Source: Apostichopus parvimensis
Taxonomy: Eukaryota; Echinodermata; Holothuroidea; Aspidochirotida; Stichopodidae
DNA length: 40,607 bases
Direction: 5' to 3'
Assembly: GCA_000934455.1 (NCBI GenBank)
Contig: KN891983.1
Span: 1 to 40,607, forward strand
Part shown: positions 22,001 through 30,299 of the stretch, one piece after another
How the letters are laid out: every line of letters starts with the position of its first letter
Numbering within the stretch: position 1 is the stretch's first letter
The notes under the pieces: generated by a model
Told to the model about the DNA's origin: nothing
Database searches by the model: none
The model's input: only the letters and a program-made list of their open reading frames with translations
Made by a program: the position numbers and the translations under genes

Positions 22001-25000
22001 GAATATTTAAATGAAACTAAGAAGGCATTGGAAGTGCCATTTTCGGCAATCTGGGTGGCATTTTGGCAAAATTTTCTTTCGATGCTACGCGCCAAGTGAT
22101 GTAGGCGCTCAGTTTAGTCCCACCTAGCAACTTAATCCCCCCTTCCTTTACTGAACCCATTTCAAAAATCCTGGATCCGTCCTTGATTGCACAACACAAA
22201 GTACCATTCTGTCGAATTAACAAACTTTTTTACAGCTTTACTAAAAATAAATTAGCTGATAATGTATGTTAAAACCAGTACCTTTTGTACATACATCAGT
22301 TTTAAACAATGAATGATCAATATATTGTGATTTGTCTAATGAGTTACTAATTGCTAAGCTTATAAAGGGACGTACTATTTTCATGGAAAACAATACAGAT
22401 GCAATGGCTAAATTAAACCTTTACATAAGGTGTTTAATGATTAGCTTATCATGGTTTCCTTATGAAACACCAATTCAATATTGTTCCACTATACGATTAC
22501 AGATGTCGTATCTCAAGTTGTTTAACCAAACACAATTTGTTACAGTTTCAATATGAACTCAACTGAGATGAGGAATTAAATATCAATCTCACGAACTATA
22601 GCGATATTGCATTCAAAACTCCAATCGTAGTAAGTGCAGCATTTGTATCTACTCCCTTGACAAATGTCGAGAAGATATTATTATTCATATGAGAAATAAT
22701 GATTAAACATTCTACAGGCAACTTCTCTACTTGCTATGAAATATCTCATTAGCGGTAGGTCATACTAGTTTAAAATTAACCATTTAAGTTATATATTGAC
22801 TATCGTGCCGTTGCTATTCTAAAAACGTTCGAATGCTATTAATGAGGATAAAGATAAAGTATCAGTTCACTGTACAAATTAACTTACTGTTTGTAGTTAA
22901 CTGCTGGTTGGCATTTTCAAATTCCTCAGTATCGTAACAAAGTTTTATTGACGATCTTTCTGATTGAAAGTCTTTCCTTTCCGTATCGCTTATCTTGCTT
23001 TCATACATAGCCATTAATCTTCTAAGAAGTTCTCCTGACTCAATGTATGCTTTTAGTTTGTCTAGTTCTTCCACAGAAGACACCTTTAAGCAAATAACGA
23101 GACTGCCCTCTTTACAATCTACGAAATGTATTCCCAGATTATAGAAGAAAGATTGAATGGCCCTTTTCATTGAGAGCATCGATGTCTTAAATTTGGAAAA
23201 TGCACTGGTTGAGTTGTCGTTATTAACCGTAACACGAACATCTGCAGAAAACAATACAAACTTATTATAGATAATGTCACGTTTTTGTCATAAATTTCCG
23301 CAGTATTCTAACTAACTCTCTATTGCTAACTTTAGATATGAACGAATTTATAATCTGAACGATAGGCCTATGTATATCACGCCATTTTGGAATGCACTTC
23401 CAAACTAGGAATATATTATATCAAACAAGAGCAAGTTGTATGTTGTCATACTTTCATTAGATGATATCTATGTTACCAAGATTTTCTTGTCACTATTACG
23501 AATGTGGGTCCATTATAACGAAAGCAAACATTTATTGTTTTGCATGTTAAACAAGAATAATGTATCATGAGTGTCGTACTACACACAACTAAAAACCAAC
23601 CAAAACTGTTAATTGAATTGGTACTGACAAATCCCATGTTGAAGGTTCTTCCTCGATCTTACAACATTTAAGTAGAGACAAATGGACAATTTATGAAGAT
23701 GTAGGTCTCATCGAAAAGTTGTGTATATTTAAATCATAAGTCATCACTTTGGAGGCAGTTTGTCTTCATACCTACATCAAGTTGCAAGTGCATAAAACTG
23801 GAACTTCACTAAGTTCACGCTCGAAACTTCCATTCAAACAGTCATTGCAACCTCTGTCGGTCTGTCACTTGGTCATATCTTTCACAGGACCATTGGCGTT
23901 TTACACTCATTTGCAATGTAAACATTCCGAGACCGATATCCTACATTGTTTTTGCTATTTAGGAATGTTGATATGCGTGCAATGGACAAAATGTTGTTTG
24001 GAGGTTACTGATATAATCTGGCCCTATAACATCACAAGATATGAACGAATTTGTAATGAACAATAGATTAATAACCGGCGTATTGAATAAAAGAACCAAC
24101 TAGGGAATTTCTGTAGTCATCAAGATCAGCAGGGTATGCTTTCAGTTGTCACAATTTCTGTATACAGAACATTGACGTTCAGTTTAAAGTGAATGATGAT
24201 AATTGCCAGTGTTCTTAAAAAATAAAACTGAATATAGCAGACTTACTGTATACCTTCCTAAAAGGTTGTGACTTTACAAGTGTTATGCATGCTAATCGGA
24301 ACAATCCGTTATTAAAATGTTTGTGAGAATTGATAACTTGACACCATATGTCATTCAGTGAGAGCCGTGGACTAAAATAACAAAACTAAGGTTGTACAAT
24401 AATGACAATGGTTCTTGCTCTATCATTCAAAGCAGAAATTTAGAGAGAGAAAAACAGAAAGTAAACTTACTTGGGCATTTTGATATCTGATTGTAGTCCT
24501 CAATAATTTGTTGAAGGTTTGACCTTGGAGCTATAGCTCCATGCTTTAACAGACCAATCTCTCTAAAAGCTTCCAGTAGCTTTGTTGTGTCCTTCCTTGT
24601 AATGATACAGTCTCTACGACACTGAAGTAGGAATTGATGTTGGAGTGTTTCGTTAACCCTGGTCTTCTCTAATAGACTAGTCATTTTGAAATATTCACAT
24701 AATTTCTCGACGGTAGGTGTGTCTAAAGAAAACTTTAAACTTTCAATCATGTCGAGAAAGTCGCATGTTTCGTTTTCATGTGGTTCATCAGTAACTGAAA
24801 TGAAATAAGAGATTCAAACTATTTTGAGAGAAACTCGTTCCCAAGCTTTTCGTCGAAACAAAGAGAATTTCATACATACAACAGAACTGTAGTAGAGTCC
24901 AGCACGTCTAAACCACAGTCCGATACCAGCAAGTCCCGGTCCAAAACAAGTCTGAGGTAGAGGCATGCTGATCCAAGACAAGTTCGAGTCCAGGAAATCC

Positions 25001-27440
25001 AGAGTGGGAGTCGCCTCTGAGTACAGGCTATGACCTACAAACACTTTCTCTATTTTACTCACCTATTAGGTCTACATACTGATAGGCATACGTCGGTGGC
25101 AACATTCGGCCGAACAACACCTAAGCCTATGCCCACCCTAATAAAAGGTCTAGATGTTCATGACTTTCATAGGCCTCGGGTATATGCTAGACCTATGTCT
25201 ACTCTATTAGACCTAAGCTTTTAGAAGTAGTTTTAACGTTACATTCCGATGGTTGCTGAGGCAATCTATTACTGTAGTTTACTATAATACTAGGCCTACT
25301 AGTAGCCCTAGTACAGGTGGTTCATACATTAGTGCACTAGTCTATGGCATAAATATCGCACCCCAAACGAATCAGTAAAAAACTCGTTTTTATGTGTCAT
25401 ATCGTTTACATGCATGTAAGCATATAATCTTTACATGTTTTAAAATACTCGTGAGGACGATTCATGCAGCCATAAATAAGTTGAAGGTTTTTGTACGTAG
25501 ATTCTGATCGGTTTACTCATCGGAGAAATTTTTATGATGACTTGGACTAAATGAAATATATTCTACAGTTACATCAGTAACCTCCTGCTTAGAGTTATCT
25601 GAGTCAATATAGACATGAACTACAATGAACAGAGTTCGATGTACAAGATCTTTTGTCAAAACAGTTTAATGATATCCAGTTTACGTCCGTCCAAACCTTT
25701 CCATCTCTTTTTGTTTTCTTCCCGTCTCTTGTTACCGACCTCATTACCAAACTAACTCCTAGAATGCCGAAAAGGGTATTTGGTAGTATTCCCCTATCAG
25801 GTTTAGAAAACAGGTCCTGTATATGTCATGTCGAATGTGCAGAAGCTTCTTAAAAGAGATCGTATAGAGTGGAAGGGATTTTTGGGTATGTATTGCTACC
25901 AACAACAATATAACTTTTGGAACTTTCAAACTGAACAGTCCATTCTCCAGCACATGTATCGGAACATTTACTACCGCTAGCAGTTACAATAAACAAAAAT
26001 TCAATTGATAAAGGGAACGATAACAGGAATAAGAAAATGTAAAATAAAACAGGTAAGTGATCAGCACAAAAAACAAAACAAATGCAGACATTATGTTTTA
26101 GGATTAGAACTAAACATTGGGCATATGTACTGAGCCCCCTCTCCACCTCCCTACTTACTGTTATTGTTTCTTCTCAAAGTTTTCTTTTCCCAGAAGAATG
26201 CAATATACATTTTAACCCTTTATATATATATATATACAATCACTTACAGAGGGATCCATTCGGTGATTCGATCAATTCGAAAGACTTACCATGACTTTTC
26301 GGCCTGCCTAAGGAAGGTTCAATCTGAAAATACATTTTAACACATAAACCATCAATCACTGAGCCGTCCCACTCACGTTTAGTGATTTCAGCCACTTATG
26401 GTTAATCGACAACGTAGATTCGTTACATGTTTTCAGAATGTTATATTCTTACCCCATGCTAGTATTTTCATGGATACGTGCGCACCTGCTTAGTTTAATA
26501 ATTCACCATATAACTTAAACGTTCCCTTTTAGTTTAAATTTAGTGATTTTTATTCAAGCTCTGCCTCCCGCAGTGGACCATCACTTGGCTTTAGATTGGT
26601 TTGTACACTGCAATATGGTCGCTAATTGCTGTGGAAGTAACATGATCTCACATGACACGCAATTTTGTAATAATAATATGAATACAGATTTTTTGTTTAC
26701 GCCCCTCTTTAGAGAAATGTCCAAGACGTTTGTATCGGACAGATCCTCGGGCATGTAAAATACAGTAGGTACACATACATGTGGTTGGCAGAAACGGACT
26801 CTGAGGCATGTACAGTTGGTACGCGAGAAAAAGAGTATTGCAAACGACCAAGACAAATGTCCAAGACTACAATTAGCAAGGCGTGCTAGCCAAAAAGCAC
26901 AAATAGATCGACGATCTCCTCTGGTAGGAACTATATACTTTGGTGAGAATCTCCCGTTCTGCTCGGTACGGATAAAATTCACTAGCTAGCGATCATCCTG
27001 GACATTCTGGATTCTTACTCTTAAGAATTAAGCATGATTAATTACAAACTTTGAGCGACATGATCATGCGAGTGGATTCCATTGCTAACGATCATTTTAT
27101 TTCACGTACCAAACATATGGATATGTATTGATATTACATTCAAAATGTTGATAACAGAATCCATGTTCTATCCCGTATCTAGTTTCAACAACAAAGTGTA
27201 ACAAATCAACCACTTCTATGCAGAATCGGATCACATTCAGTGATTATCTCTGACTCGAATCATGGTTTTGAGAGACTTTATTTTCTCCATAAGCAGACTA
27301 GACTAATATGTTCAACTCACTTTACTCCTGAAATGTATCTACTCAATTTATAACTATTTTAAATACCGCCAATCAAGCAGGGTGTCTTTAAATTGCAATG
27401 TGATTCCAAAACGTACCTCTTTACTTGCTCTGTGCGCCAT
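12232..27440 (-). CDS. Multi-exon gene: DED-like / TRADD-N-like / GIMAP (AIG1) GTPase protein
   Basis: Six exons, plus two optional 42-nt mini-exons, join into one frame of about 628 residues (656 with both mini-exons). Segments are 27440-27417, 26323-26290, 24794-24471, 23241-22888, [20258-20217, 18936-18895], 18396-18023 and 13008-12232. All borders are GT/AG and the intron phases match at every join (0,1,1,1,[1,1],0). Approximate residues without mini-exons: short N-terminus 1-31, death-effector-like fold 32-104, alpha/beta TRADD-N-like domain 140-205, GIMAP G domain 260-470, helical C-terminal region, hydrophobic Ala/Gly/Leu-rich stretch 580-620. GIMAP proteins are septin/dynamin-like GTPases of lymphoid and innate immunity, often membrane-bound. 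Death folds nucleate signalling complexes. The combination suggests a nucleotide-controlled cell-death or immune adaptor at a membrane, which is inference. The G-domain call is firm. The start exon and mini-exons are predictions from splice sites alone. Confidence 0.7.
13285..16550 (-). mobile_element. Degenerate CR1/L2-like non-LTR retrotransposon (LINE), same strand as the host gene
   Basis: Reading down the minus strand there are successive LINE pieces broken by frameshifts and stops. They are a 5' coding piece (16545-16267), an apurinic endonuclease domain (about 16260-15560: LWNPRSIINKI, catalytic-Glu motif ETWL, GGIGVLFKS, a decayed GDFN as GYFNFH), a linker (15335-15033: RPRWYNADIR..RRLERKWRKS) and the reverse transcriptase (about 14730-14080). 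The RT has KTCPLDDIPTWLIKE, HSTKTALLKVKDDI, motif A MLDLSAAFDTIDH and PQGS, and its YADD box reads YADE. The C-terminal part is 13971-13500 (KADILRLQRLQNK, SGLASAYLS, TPAREGLRS), and a 3' tail follows with GISLYQALYLWNLL. The mutated RT active site and the frameshifts make it dead. It fills most of the 13009-18022 intron. Exact ends and target-site duplication are not resolved. Confidence 0.85.
14604..14632. repeat. Short GTAA microsatellite inside the LINE
   Basis: AGTAAGTAAGTAAGTATT followed by AAGTAAGTATT interrupts the reverse-transcriptase reading frame. It looks like a small post-insertion expansion. Confidence 0.6.
16551..18022. other. Intron sequence upstream of the LINE
   Basis: This lies between the P-loop exon donor (18022/18021) and the LINE. 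It is AT-rich and no exon was recognised. The 5' part of the LINE may extend further into it. Confidence 0.4.
18023..18396 (-). CDS. Exon with P-loop half of the GIMAP (AIG1) G domain
   Basis: On the minus strand a TCCTTTAAG acceptor and GAAG|GTATTT donor frame 374 nt (phase 1 in, phase 0 out). It encodes GIVLAGKTGSGKSSTGNTIL, i.e. G1 with GKTGSGKS at about residues 267-274 and the family-typical STGNTILG after it. A G2 threonine follows in ASVTGV, then strand TITVVDPPGLHDT (G3 DxxG, with Pro in place of the usual Thr). The segment REGVHCFVICMNASEVRVTK and the start of the next helix, ETKEFLKAVK, correspond to the GIMAP conserved box between G3 and G4. This is unambiguous for the AIG1/GIMAP family. 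The stretch before the P-loop (DLDTYKCPIHPVRDY) is a linker. Confidence 0.92.
18428..19045. repeat. Segmental tandem duplication, copy A (about 618 bp)
   Basis: It begins with TGACATCACATCCTTCCGCT, runs through TATATATTTAGGAGTTAACT and ATTCCAATTTTAATGTGGTA, then a purine-rich GAAGGAGAAGGAGAAGACGG tract, and closes with CGGGAACCCTTCATTTGTTT. The same series of landmarks recurs in copy B at 19046-20372 with a few percent divergence. Copy A carries one 42-nt mini-exon (18936-18895). Its low-complexity tract is short, about 60 bp. Confidence 0.85.
18895..18936 (-). CDS. 42-nt mini-exon, copy A (optional cassette)
   Basis: On the minus strand a TTTTTTATAG acceptor and GCAG|GTAATC donor frame 42 nt in phase 1-1. 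It encodes SSSRKVRKMDNQA plus split codons. Being symmetric, it can be included or skipped without changing frame between the TRADD-N-like exon and the P-loop exon. A near-identical copy with conserved splice sites and frame lies at 20258-20217. The Ser/Lys/Arg peptide would lengthen the linker before the GTPase. It is supported only by splice sites, phase and duplicate conservation. Confidence 0.4.
19344..19821. other. Assembly gap, 478 N
   Basis: A run of N directly abutting the GGC/GAT triplet repeat, inside copy B of the duplication. The assembly probably failed on the GC-rich repeat. Confidence 1.
19822..20213. repeat. GGC/GAT/GAC triplet-repeat expansion
   Basis: On the plus strand GGCGAG repeats give way to GGC(GGC)nGAT units, then GAT and GAC runs ending at GATTACC. 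The tract is about 390 bases and nearly pure, far from the base composition of the window. Long open frames through it in every phase are artefacts of the triplet period. On the minus strand, the sense strand of the GIMAP gene, it is (TCG)n(TCA)n(GCC)n and starts at the third or fourth base of the intron after the mini-exon donor. Confidence 0.97.
20217..20258 (-). CDS. 42-nt mini-exon, copy B (optional cassette)
   Basis: On the minus strand a TTCTTTATAG acceptor and GCAG|GTAATC donor frame 42 nt in phase 1-1. The peptide is FSSSKVRKMDNQA, differing from copy A at two residues (F/S and S/R). Exon 23241-22888 ends in phase 1 and joins it in frame. The two copies can also be joined to each other in frame. 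The triplet expansion begins immediately after its donor. Not proven to be spliced. Confidence 0.4.
20500..20740. repeat. Degenerate short-period repeat (GGGNCAAATTTT-like)
   Basis: Words such as GGGACAACATTTTAT, GGGTCCAAATTTTAT, GGACAAATTTTTTGGGCCCG, GGGGTTACATTTTATGGGGC and CAAATATATTTTGGAGCC follow one another every 20-25 bases. G/C-rich trinucleotides alternate with A/T blocks. It looks like a heavily decayed minisatellite. Confidence 0.5.
21813..21844. repeat. Strong hairpin, 14-bp arms and 4-nt loop
   Basis: CACATGTCATGGAT, loop TTTT, then ATCCATGACACGTG. The arms pair over 14 positions with one mismatch and the inner 10 bp are perfect. It is intronic in the GIMAP gene. It could be a MITE remnant or a structured RNA element. 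No flanking target duplication was recognised. Confidence 0.7.
22020..22205. repeat. Dispersed-repeat-like segment sharing AATCCTGGATCCGYCC with 38376-38391
   Basis: The motif AATCCTGGATCCG(T/C)CC occurs here (about 22167-22183) and again near 38376, in the same orientation, with C-rich neighbours in both places. This suggests pieces of one interspersed repeat family. The open frame through it on the minus strand does not look like a gene. Confidence 0.4.
22888..23241 (-). CDS. Exon encoding a TRADD-N-like alpha/beta domain
   Basis: On the minus strand a GTTTTCTGCAG acceptor and ACA|GTAAGT donor frame 354 nt in phase 1-1. The domain core (about residues 155-205) is an amphipathic helix (MLSMKRAIQSFFYNLGI), then VDCKEGSLVICLKVSS (two short strands with a Gly-Ser turn), then helix VEELDKLKAYIESGELLRRL. 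The E-G-S-hydrophobic strand followed by a Leu-rich helix ending SGELxRxL is the pattern of TRADD N-terminal-like domains paired with death folds in invertebrate proteins. The remainder is a charged linker. The fold is assigned from pattern memory, so exact family naming is tentative. It sits between a death-fold exon and the GTPase, consistent with an adaptor or oligomerisation role. Confidence 0.6.
23242..24470. other. Intron between the DED-like and TRADD-N-like exons
   Basis: No second exon was recognised. The plus-strand open frame at 23749-24066 has Cys and aromatic residues but no family resemblance or matching splice logic. Confidence 0.4.
24471..24794 (-). CDS. Exon encoding a death-effector-like (death-fold) domain
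   Basis: On the minus strand a TTATTTCATTTCAG acceptor and CCAA|GTAAGT donor frame 324 nt in phase 1-1. The peptide is helical. FLDMIESLKFSLDTPTVEKL gives helices 1-2, then LCEYFKM, NETLQHQFLLQCRRDC (helix 4) and IITRKDTTKLLEAFREIGLL (helix 5), leading into a short helix 6 and linker. The spacing I-T/S-x-D-x-x-x-LL-x-x-(F/L)-R-x-I-x-x-L matches helix 5 of death-effector domains. The first helices have the DED pattern of alternating Leu with a Glu-Lys-Leu segment. A generic death domain cannot be excluded. This domain would recruit similar domains by homotypic contact. Confidence 0.6.
24795..26289. other. Intron 2 with a degenerate GAGTCC-type repeat
   Basis: About 24890-25025 holds repeated AGTCC/CAAGTC/GAGTCCAG words. 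Frequent TAGGCCT/AGACCTA words lie at 25060-25330. There is an (AT)n run near 26223-26236. A possible acceptor-led open stretch at about 25970-25850 (minus) lacks a matching donor and was not accepted. Confidence 0.4.
24890..25025. repeat. Degenerate GAGTCC/CAAGTC repeat
   Basis: The words GAGTCCAGCACG, CAAGTCCCGGTCC, ACAAGTCTGAG, ACAAGTTCGAGTCCAGG and GGGAGTCGCC follow in series. Decayed minisatellite. Confidence 0.45.
26290..26323 (-). CDS. 34-nt mini-exon in the N-terminus of the GIMAP gene
   Basis: On the minus strand a GTATTTTCAG acceptor and CATG|GTAAGT donor frame 34 nt, phase 0 in and phase 1 out: IEPSLGRPKSH plus one base. The start exon at 27440-27417 leaves in phase 0 and the DED-like exon enters in phase 1. 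This piece therefore fits between them exactly, giving ...KSH-V-TDEPHENETCDF.... Function: flexible, basic N-terminal linker. Supported by splice sites and phase only. Confidence 0.45.
26324..27416. other. Intron 1
   Basis: No further exon was recognised. The 133-codon minus-strand open frame at 26982-26581 is Cys-rich by chance, has no family resemblance and lies wholly within the intron. Confidence 0.4.
27417..27440 (-). CDS. Candidate start exon of the GIMAP gene
   Basis: ATGGCGCACAGAGCAAGTAA on the minus strand begins eight codons (MAHRASKE) and ends at a strong donor GAG|GTACGT in phase 0. The start context CCAAGAATGG has A at -3 and G at +4, a good Kozak site. A TATAAAG lies 47-53 bases upstream. 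Phase fits the mini-exon at 26323. The case rests on splice and start context, since the peptide is too short to recognise. Confidence 0.4.
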
Positions 27441-27486
27441 TCTTGGACGTTGATCATATATAGTTGAAATAAGTATAGTAGCTTTA

Positions 27487-27493
27487 CTTTATA
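27487..27493 (-). promoter_or_regulatory. Candidate TATA box of the GIMAP gene
   Basis: The minus strand reads GGTATAAAGTAAAG here. TATAAAG at 27493-27487 would place transcription start near 27460, a few tens of bases before the ATG at 27440. Confidence 0.3.
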
Positions 27494-29317
27494 CCTCAAC
27501 GGCTCCTATTCATATATACTAACTTCGAAAGTTACAAATCATGCTTGTGTCGCTGTTATAGCAGGCTATATTTCTCGAACAAAGTCCATTTCTGAATCAA
27601 CAATGCACTGGGTTGGCACGCAGATGCTTCCAAATATACGATTGTCAGGTCAATATACTGGTTGTTCGCATGCAAGTTCCTAAGATATTTACCATATAAA
27701 AATAATCAATTATTGCCGTGAACACGCCGTGATGTTTGAGTAAGTACCAACGCTATTAAACTTTGATCGAAATTAATATTGTTATATCATAGAACTTACT
27801 CAAAAGCACGTACATGAGAACGATGGATTTCATTTCAAGCACGGAAGCTGCAGTGCTTTCAGACAGTTATCTTGTAGCTTTCAAACCGTTCTCTTATAGC
27901 TACTCCAACTAAAGCACAGAATACATCCTGTGATTCTAATTTCGTTAGAATGTATTCCAAAGCCCGTGCGGGGCCCAAGGGGCCGAGCCTCCAGAATGTA
28001 AAGTTTTGTTTTAGCTTAATATTGCCCATGTATAGGTGTATAGGACAATTTGACGAAACATAATGTCAGTTCTGTTTTACCGCACCGGAATGTGGGAGGA
28101 GGGGTGAGCATTATGATGGAGGTGGAGTAGTTGGTACAAGGTCCCCGTGCTTCCTTGGCGCCGTCAGTGTCAACACTGTCAATGTACTCAATGAATAGGG
28201 AACTGACAAGCCAATAAATTGGTTACGAACAATACTATCATGTATCAGCACTTAGAAGTATATGACAAAGCAATTTTTCACTTGTGTCGTTAGCCTTCAA
28301 GTGAAGAAGACCAGGCAGGCGGCGGGACGAGGTGGGGATTTTGGGGAGTGTGAGGGGAACGAAAGGTATACAATCAGTCATCTCTGAACCAAAACCAACG
28401 AGACACGAATCAAATGAGCATCAGGTTTTATAAATCGAACTCAACCCTTTTTTTGTTCTTGTGTTTTTAAAAGTCTGTCAGTAAGTTTGATTGCATTTAG
28501 GTGAATATAAGAATATAAGAAAGGTTAAAAGATAGTCAAGATACTATATATATATATAGTTTCTATACTAATGTAATGTTTTGGTCTCAATTACGTACAC
28601 TTGTAGAAGATGGATTTAAGTACCGAAGAATAAAATCAACTTGGGGACTCAGCATCCCCATGAGACAACTTACTAGCGTTTAAAATATAAATATATGCAT
28701 CATGTAAATGTGCGGTTCTTCAACTTTGTTTCAAGAGTAGCATAATAGGTAACACCTTTTTGCATCTAAGCTGACACCAATTTACCAAAAATTTTCCATA
28801 AAATCTAAGCCTTAACCCCGTTGTAGAAATGGTTGCGCTCAAATAATGACAGAATACAAAACACAGTTTAAAGTCGACAACGCTACAAATATGTAGAGGA
28901 GGAAATTGCCTCCCATCAGATGTTAGCACATGACAAATGATATTGGATTTATTTGTAAACAAACCATTTTAACGAAACTCGTTCTTGTTTTTTACGGTTA
29001 AATGTAGTTAAGTAATTAATTGGTCTGTGGCTGTGTAGAGTTGAGGGATTGAGGGTTGGGGAAAAGAGAATATATCAAATTAAAAATTGTCTTACATTTT
29101 TCTGAAGAAAGAGGTACATATTTCTAGAATTCTGGTTTTGAGTCTTTGCCAAAATCTAAGTATCTAAAACTGTGAGCACCTTTTTGGCAATTTTACTAAC
29201 ACTTACTCAGACATTTTGAAAGCTTTATTCTTACCTCCAAAGTAGTGGCTTTAATTATATTTTGCTTATAATCCTTTTCTTTTTGCTGACTGTGTTGGTG
29301 GTGTCATCATCGCCCAG
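27494..29317. other. Intergenic stretch, nothing recognised
   Basis: This holds a short palindrome ACTATATATATATATAGT (about 28543-28560) and GC-rich patches near 27960-27995 and 28300-28370. The minus-strand open frame at 28962-28720 has no resemblance to known proteins. No exon was seen. Confidence 0.4.
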
Positions 29318-29510
29318 AAAGGTTGTTGCCATTCATTTACTTGGCATGTAAAACATAGAAGGAACTACACGGAGATTTCTGCAGATCCATATTTCTGTGT
29401 TGATGGTGCTGTGGTGGATGACCCTCAGAAACCAGTACAACTGTACCATGAGTTGATACTTTCCTTCAGTTGCCCTAAGGATTGGGTGATTGATGAAAGT
29501 AGTGGCAGAG
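29318..29510 (+). CDS. Exon of an N6/N4 DNA methylase-like protein
   Basis: The acceptor is probably CATCGCCCAG|AAA, though the frame stays open about 24 codons further left. The donor is GCAGAG|GTAACT, phase 1. The C-terminal half, PQKPVQLYHELILSFSCPKD then WVIDESSGRG, matches the region of class beta/gamma DNA methylases just before and at SAM motif I (KPxxLxxxLIxxxSxxxDxVxDxFxGxG). Here motif I has D-E-S-S-G-R-G-T-G, so the usual Phe is Ser. The upstream part (KGCCHSFTWHVKHRRNYTEI and DPYFCVDGAVVDD) resembles the Cys/His/aromatic segments preceding such domains in animal homologues. No catalytic (D/N/S)PP(Y/F/W) motif is visible, so if a gene exists it has more exons or is partial. Confidence 0.55.
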
Positions 29511-29740
29511 GTAACTGGACAAATTCCTTTTAAAGGGCAATTTTGTCATAGATGAAATATGCTAAATTATGGATAGTTACTGCAAAGTAACCAAGTGTTG
29601 ATACATTTCCGATGTTTGTCTATTATTTTCATGTTAATGATTCAAATCCAAAGATGGGTTGTAATAACAACTTACACTATCAGTATGCATGATGAAGAGT
29701 TTAAGATTAACTTTTTAATATCTACATTTTCCTGTTGCAG

Positions 29741-30042
29741 GGACTGGATGTATCGCGGCTCTGATAGAAGGGAGAAATGTGGTTGCTCTGGAAAAAGATG
29801 CAATGATTCTGGAACACATAAAATTAAGACTAAGCAAAAAGGAAGGAAGATGCACAANNNNNNNNNNNNNNNNNNNNNNNNNNNNNNNNNNNNNNNNNNN
29901 NNNNNNNGATAGAAGGGAGAAATGTGGTTGCTCTGGAAAAAGATGCAATGATTCTGGAACACATAAAATTAAGACTAAGCAAAAAGGAAGGAAGATGCAC
30001 AAGAAGGAGAGGAGGATGAAGAGGAAGAAGATGATGAAGTGA
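29741..30042 (+). pseudogene. Second methylase-like exon, frame-broken and interrupted by a gap
   Basis: A CCTGTTGCAG acceptor in phase 1 continues motif I as GTGCIAALIEGRNVVALEKD and then AMILEHIKLRLSKKE. This fits the G-T-x-x-A-A-L-x-x-G-R-x-x-x-x-x-E-K-D motif I/II stretch of SAM-dependent DNA methylases. After SKKE the frame runs into a stop (GRCTRRRGG*). A one-base shift instead opens EDAQEGEEDEEEEDDEVTLL, a natural-looking acidic tail. A one-base insertion at the GGAAGGAAG run therefore probably breaks the gene or the assembly. A 50-N gap with identical 95-bp flanks lies within the exon. Confidence 0.5.
29858..29907. other. Assembly gap, 50 N, flanked by an identical 95-bp repeat
   Basis: Bases 29763-29857 and 29908-30002 are identical (GATAGAAGGGAGAAATGTGG to GGAAGGAAGATGCACAA). 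The simplest reading is two overlapping contig ends not merged, i.e. a false duplication around a nominal gap. Confidence 0.95.
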
Positions 30043-30299
30043 CTCTCTTAAGTAATGTTGGGCAGATTATTATTAGAGGATACCGGTATCTGCGGTAGTG
30101 GTCAGATTGGTGAAATTAGTAAAATATACGTATGGTTAAAATTTACCTTTCATCGTCAATATTACGCTACCTTTAAACAACGTTTATATTCAAGCTCAGG
30201 TGGCATTTGACCGCTTCAGTTTGTTTCTTACTACAATTTGTAACAATCATTACTTGGTTGTGGGGTATTAAAAAATGTGGCACAGAAATATGAGTTTAA

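Larger units (their letters stand above)
20373..22887. other. Intron sequence with a degenerate periodic repeat and a hairpin
   Basis: Between the TRADD-N-like exon donor and the duplicated segment. It contains a cryptic G/C-triplet and A/T-block repeat (20500-20740), a strong hairpin (21813-21844) and a dispersed-repeat-like piece (22020-22200). No exon was recognised. Confidence 0.4.

Noticed and set aside
24814..25062. 82-codon minus-strand ORF
   Set aside because: Runs through the degenerate GAGTCC-type repeat; not coding.
25850..25973. Acceptor-led minus-strand open stretch in intron 2
   Set aside because: A CTGCTAG acceptor exists, but no convincing donor follows and the peptide resembles nothing known; the phase of the DED-like exon is already satisfied by the 26323-26290 mini-exon.
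26581..26982. 133-codon minus-strand ORF
   Set aside because: Lies inside intron 1 of the GIMAP gene, no family resemblance and no supporting splice or start context.
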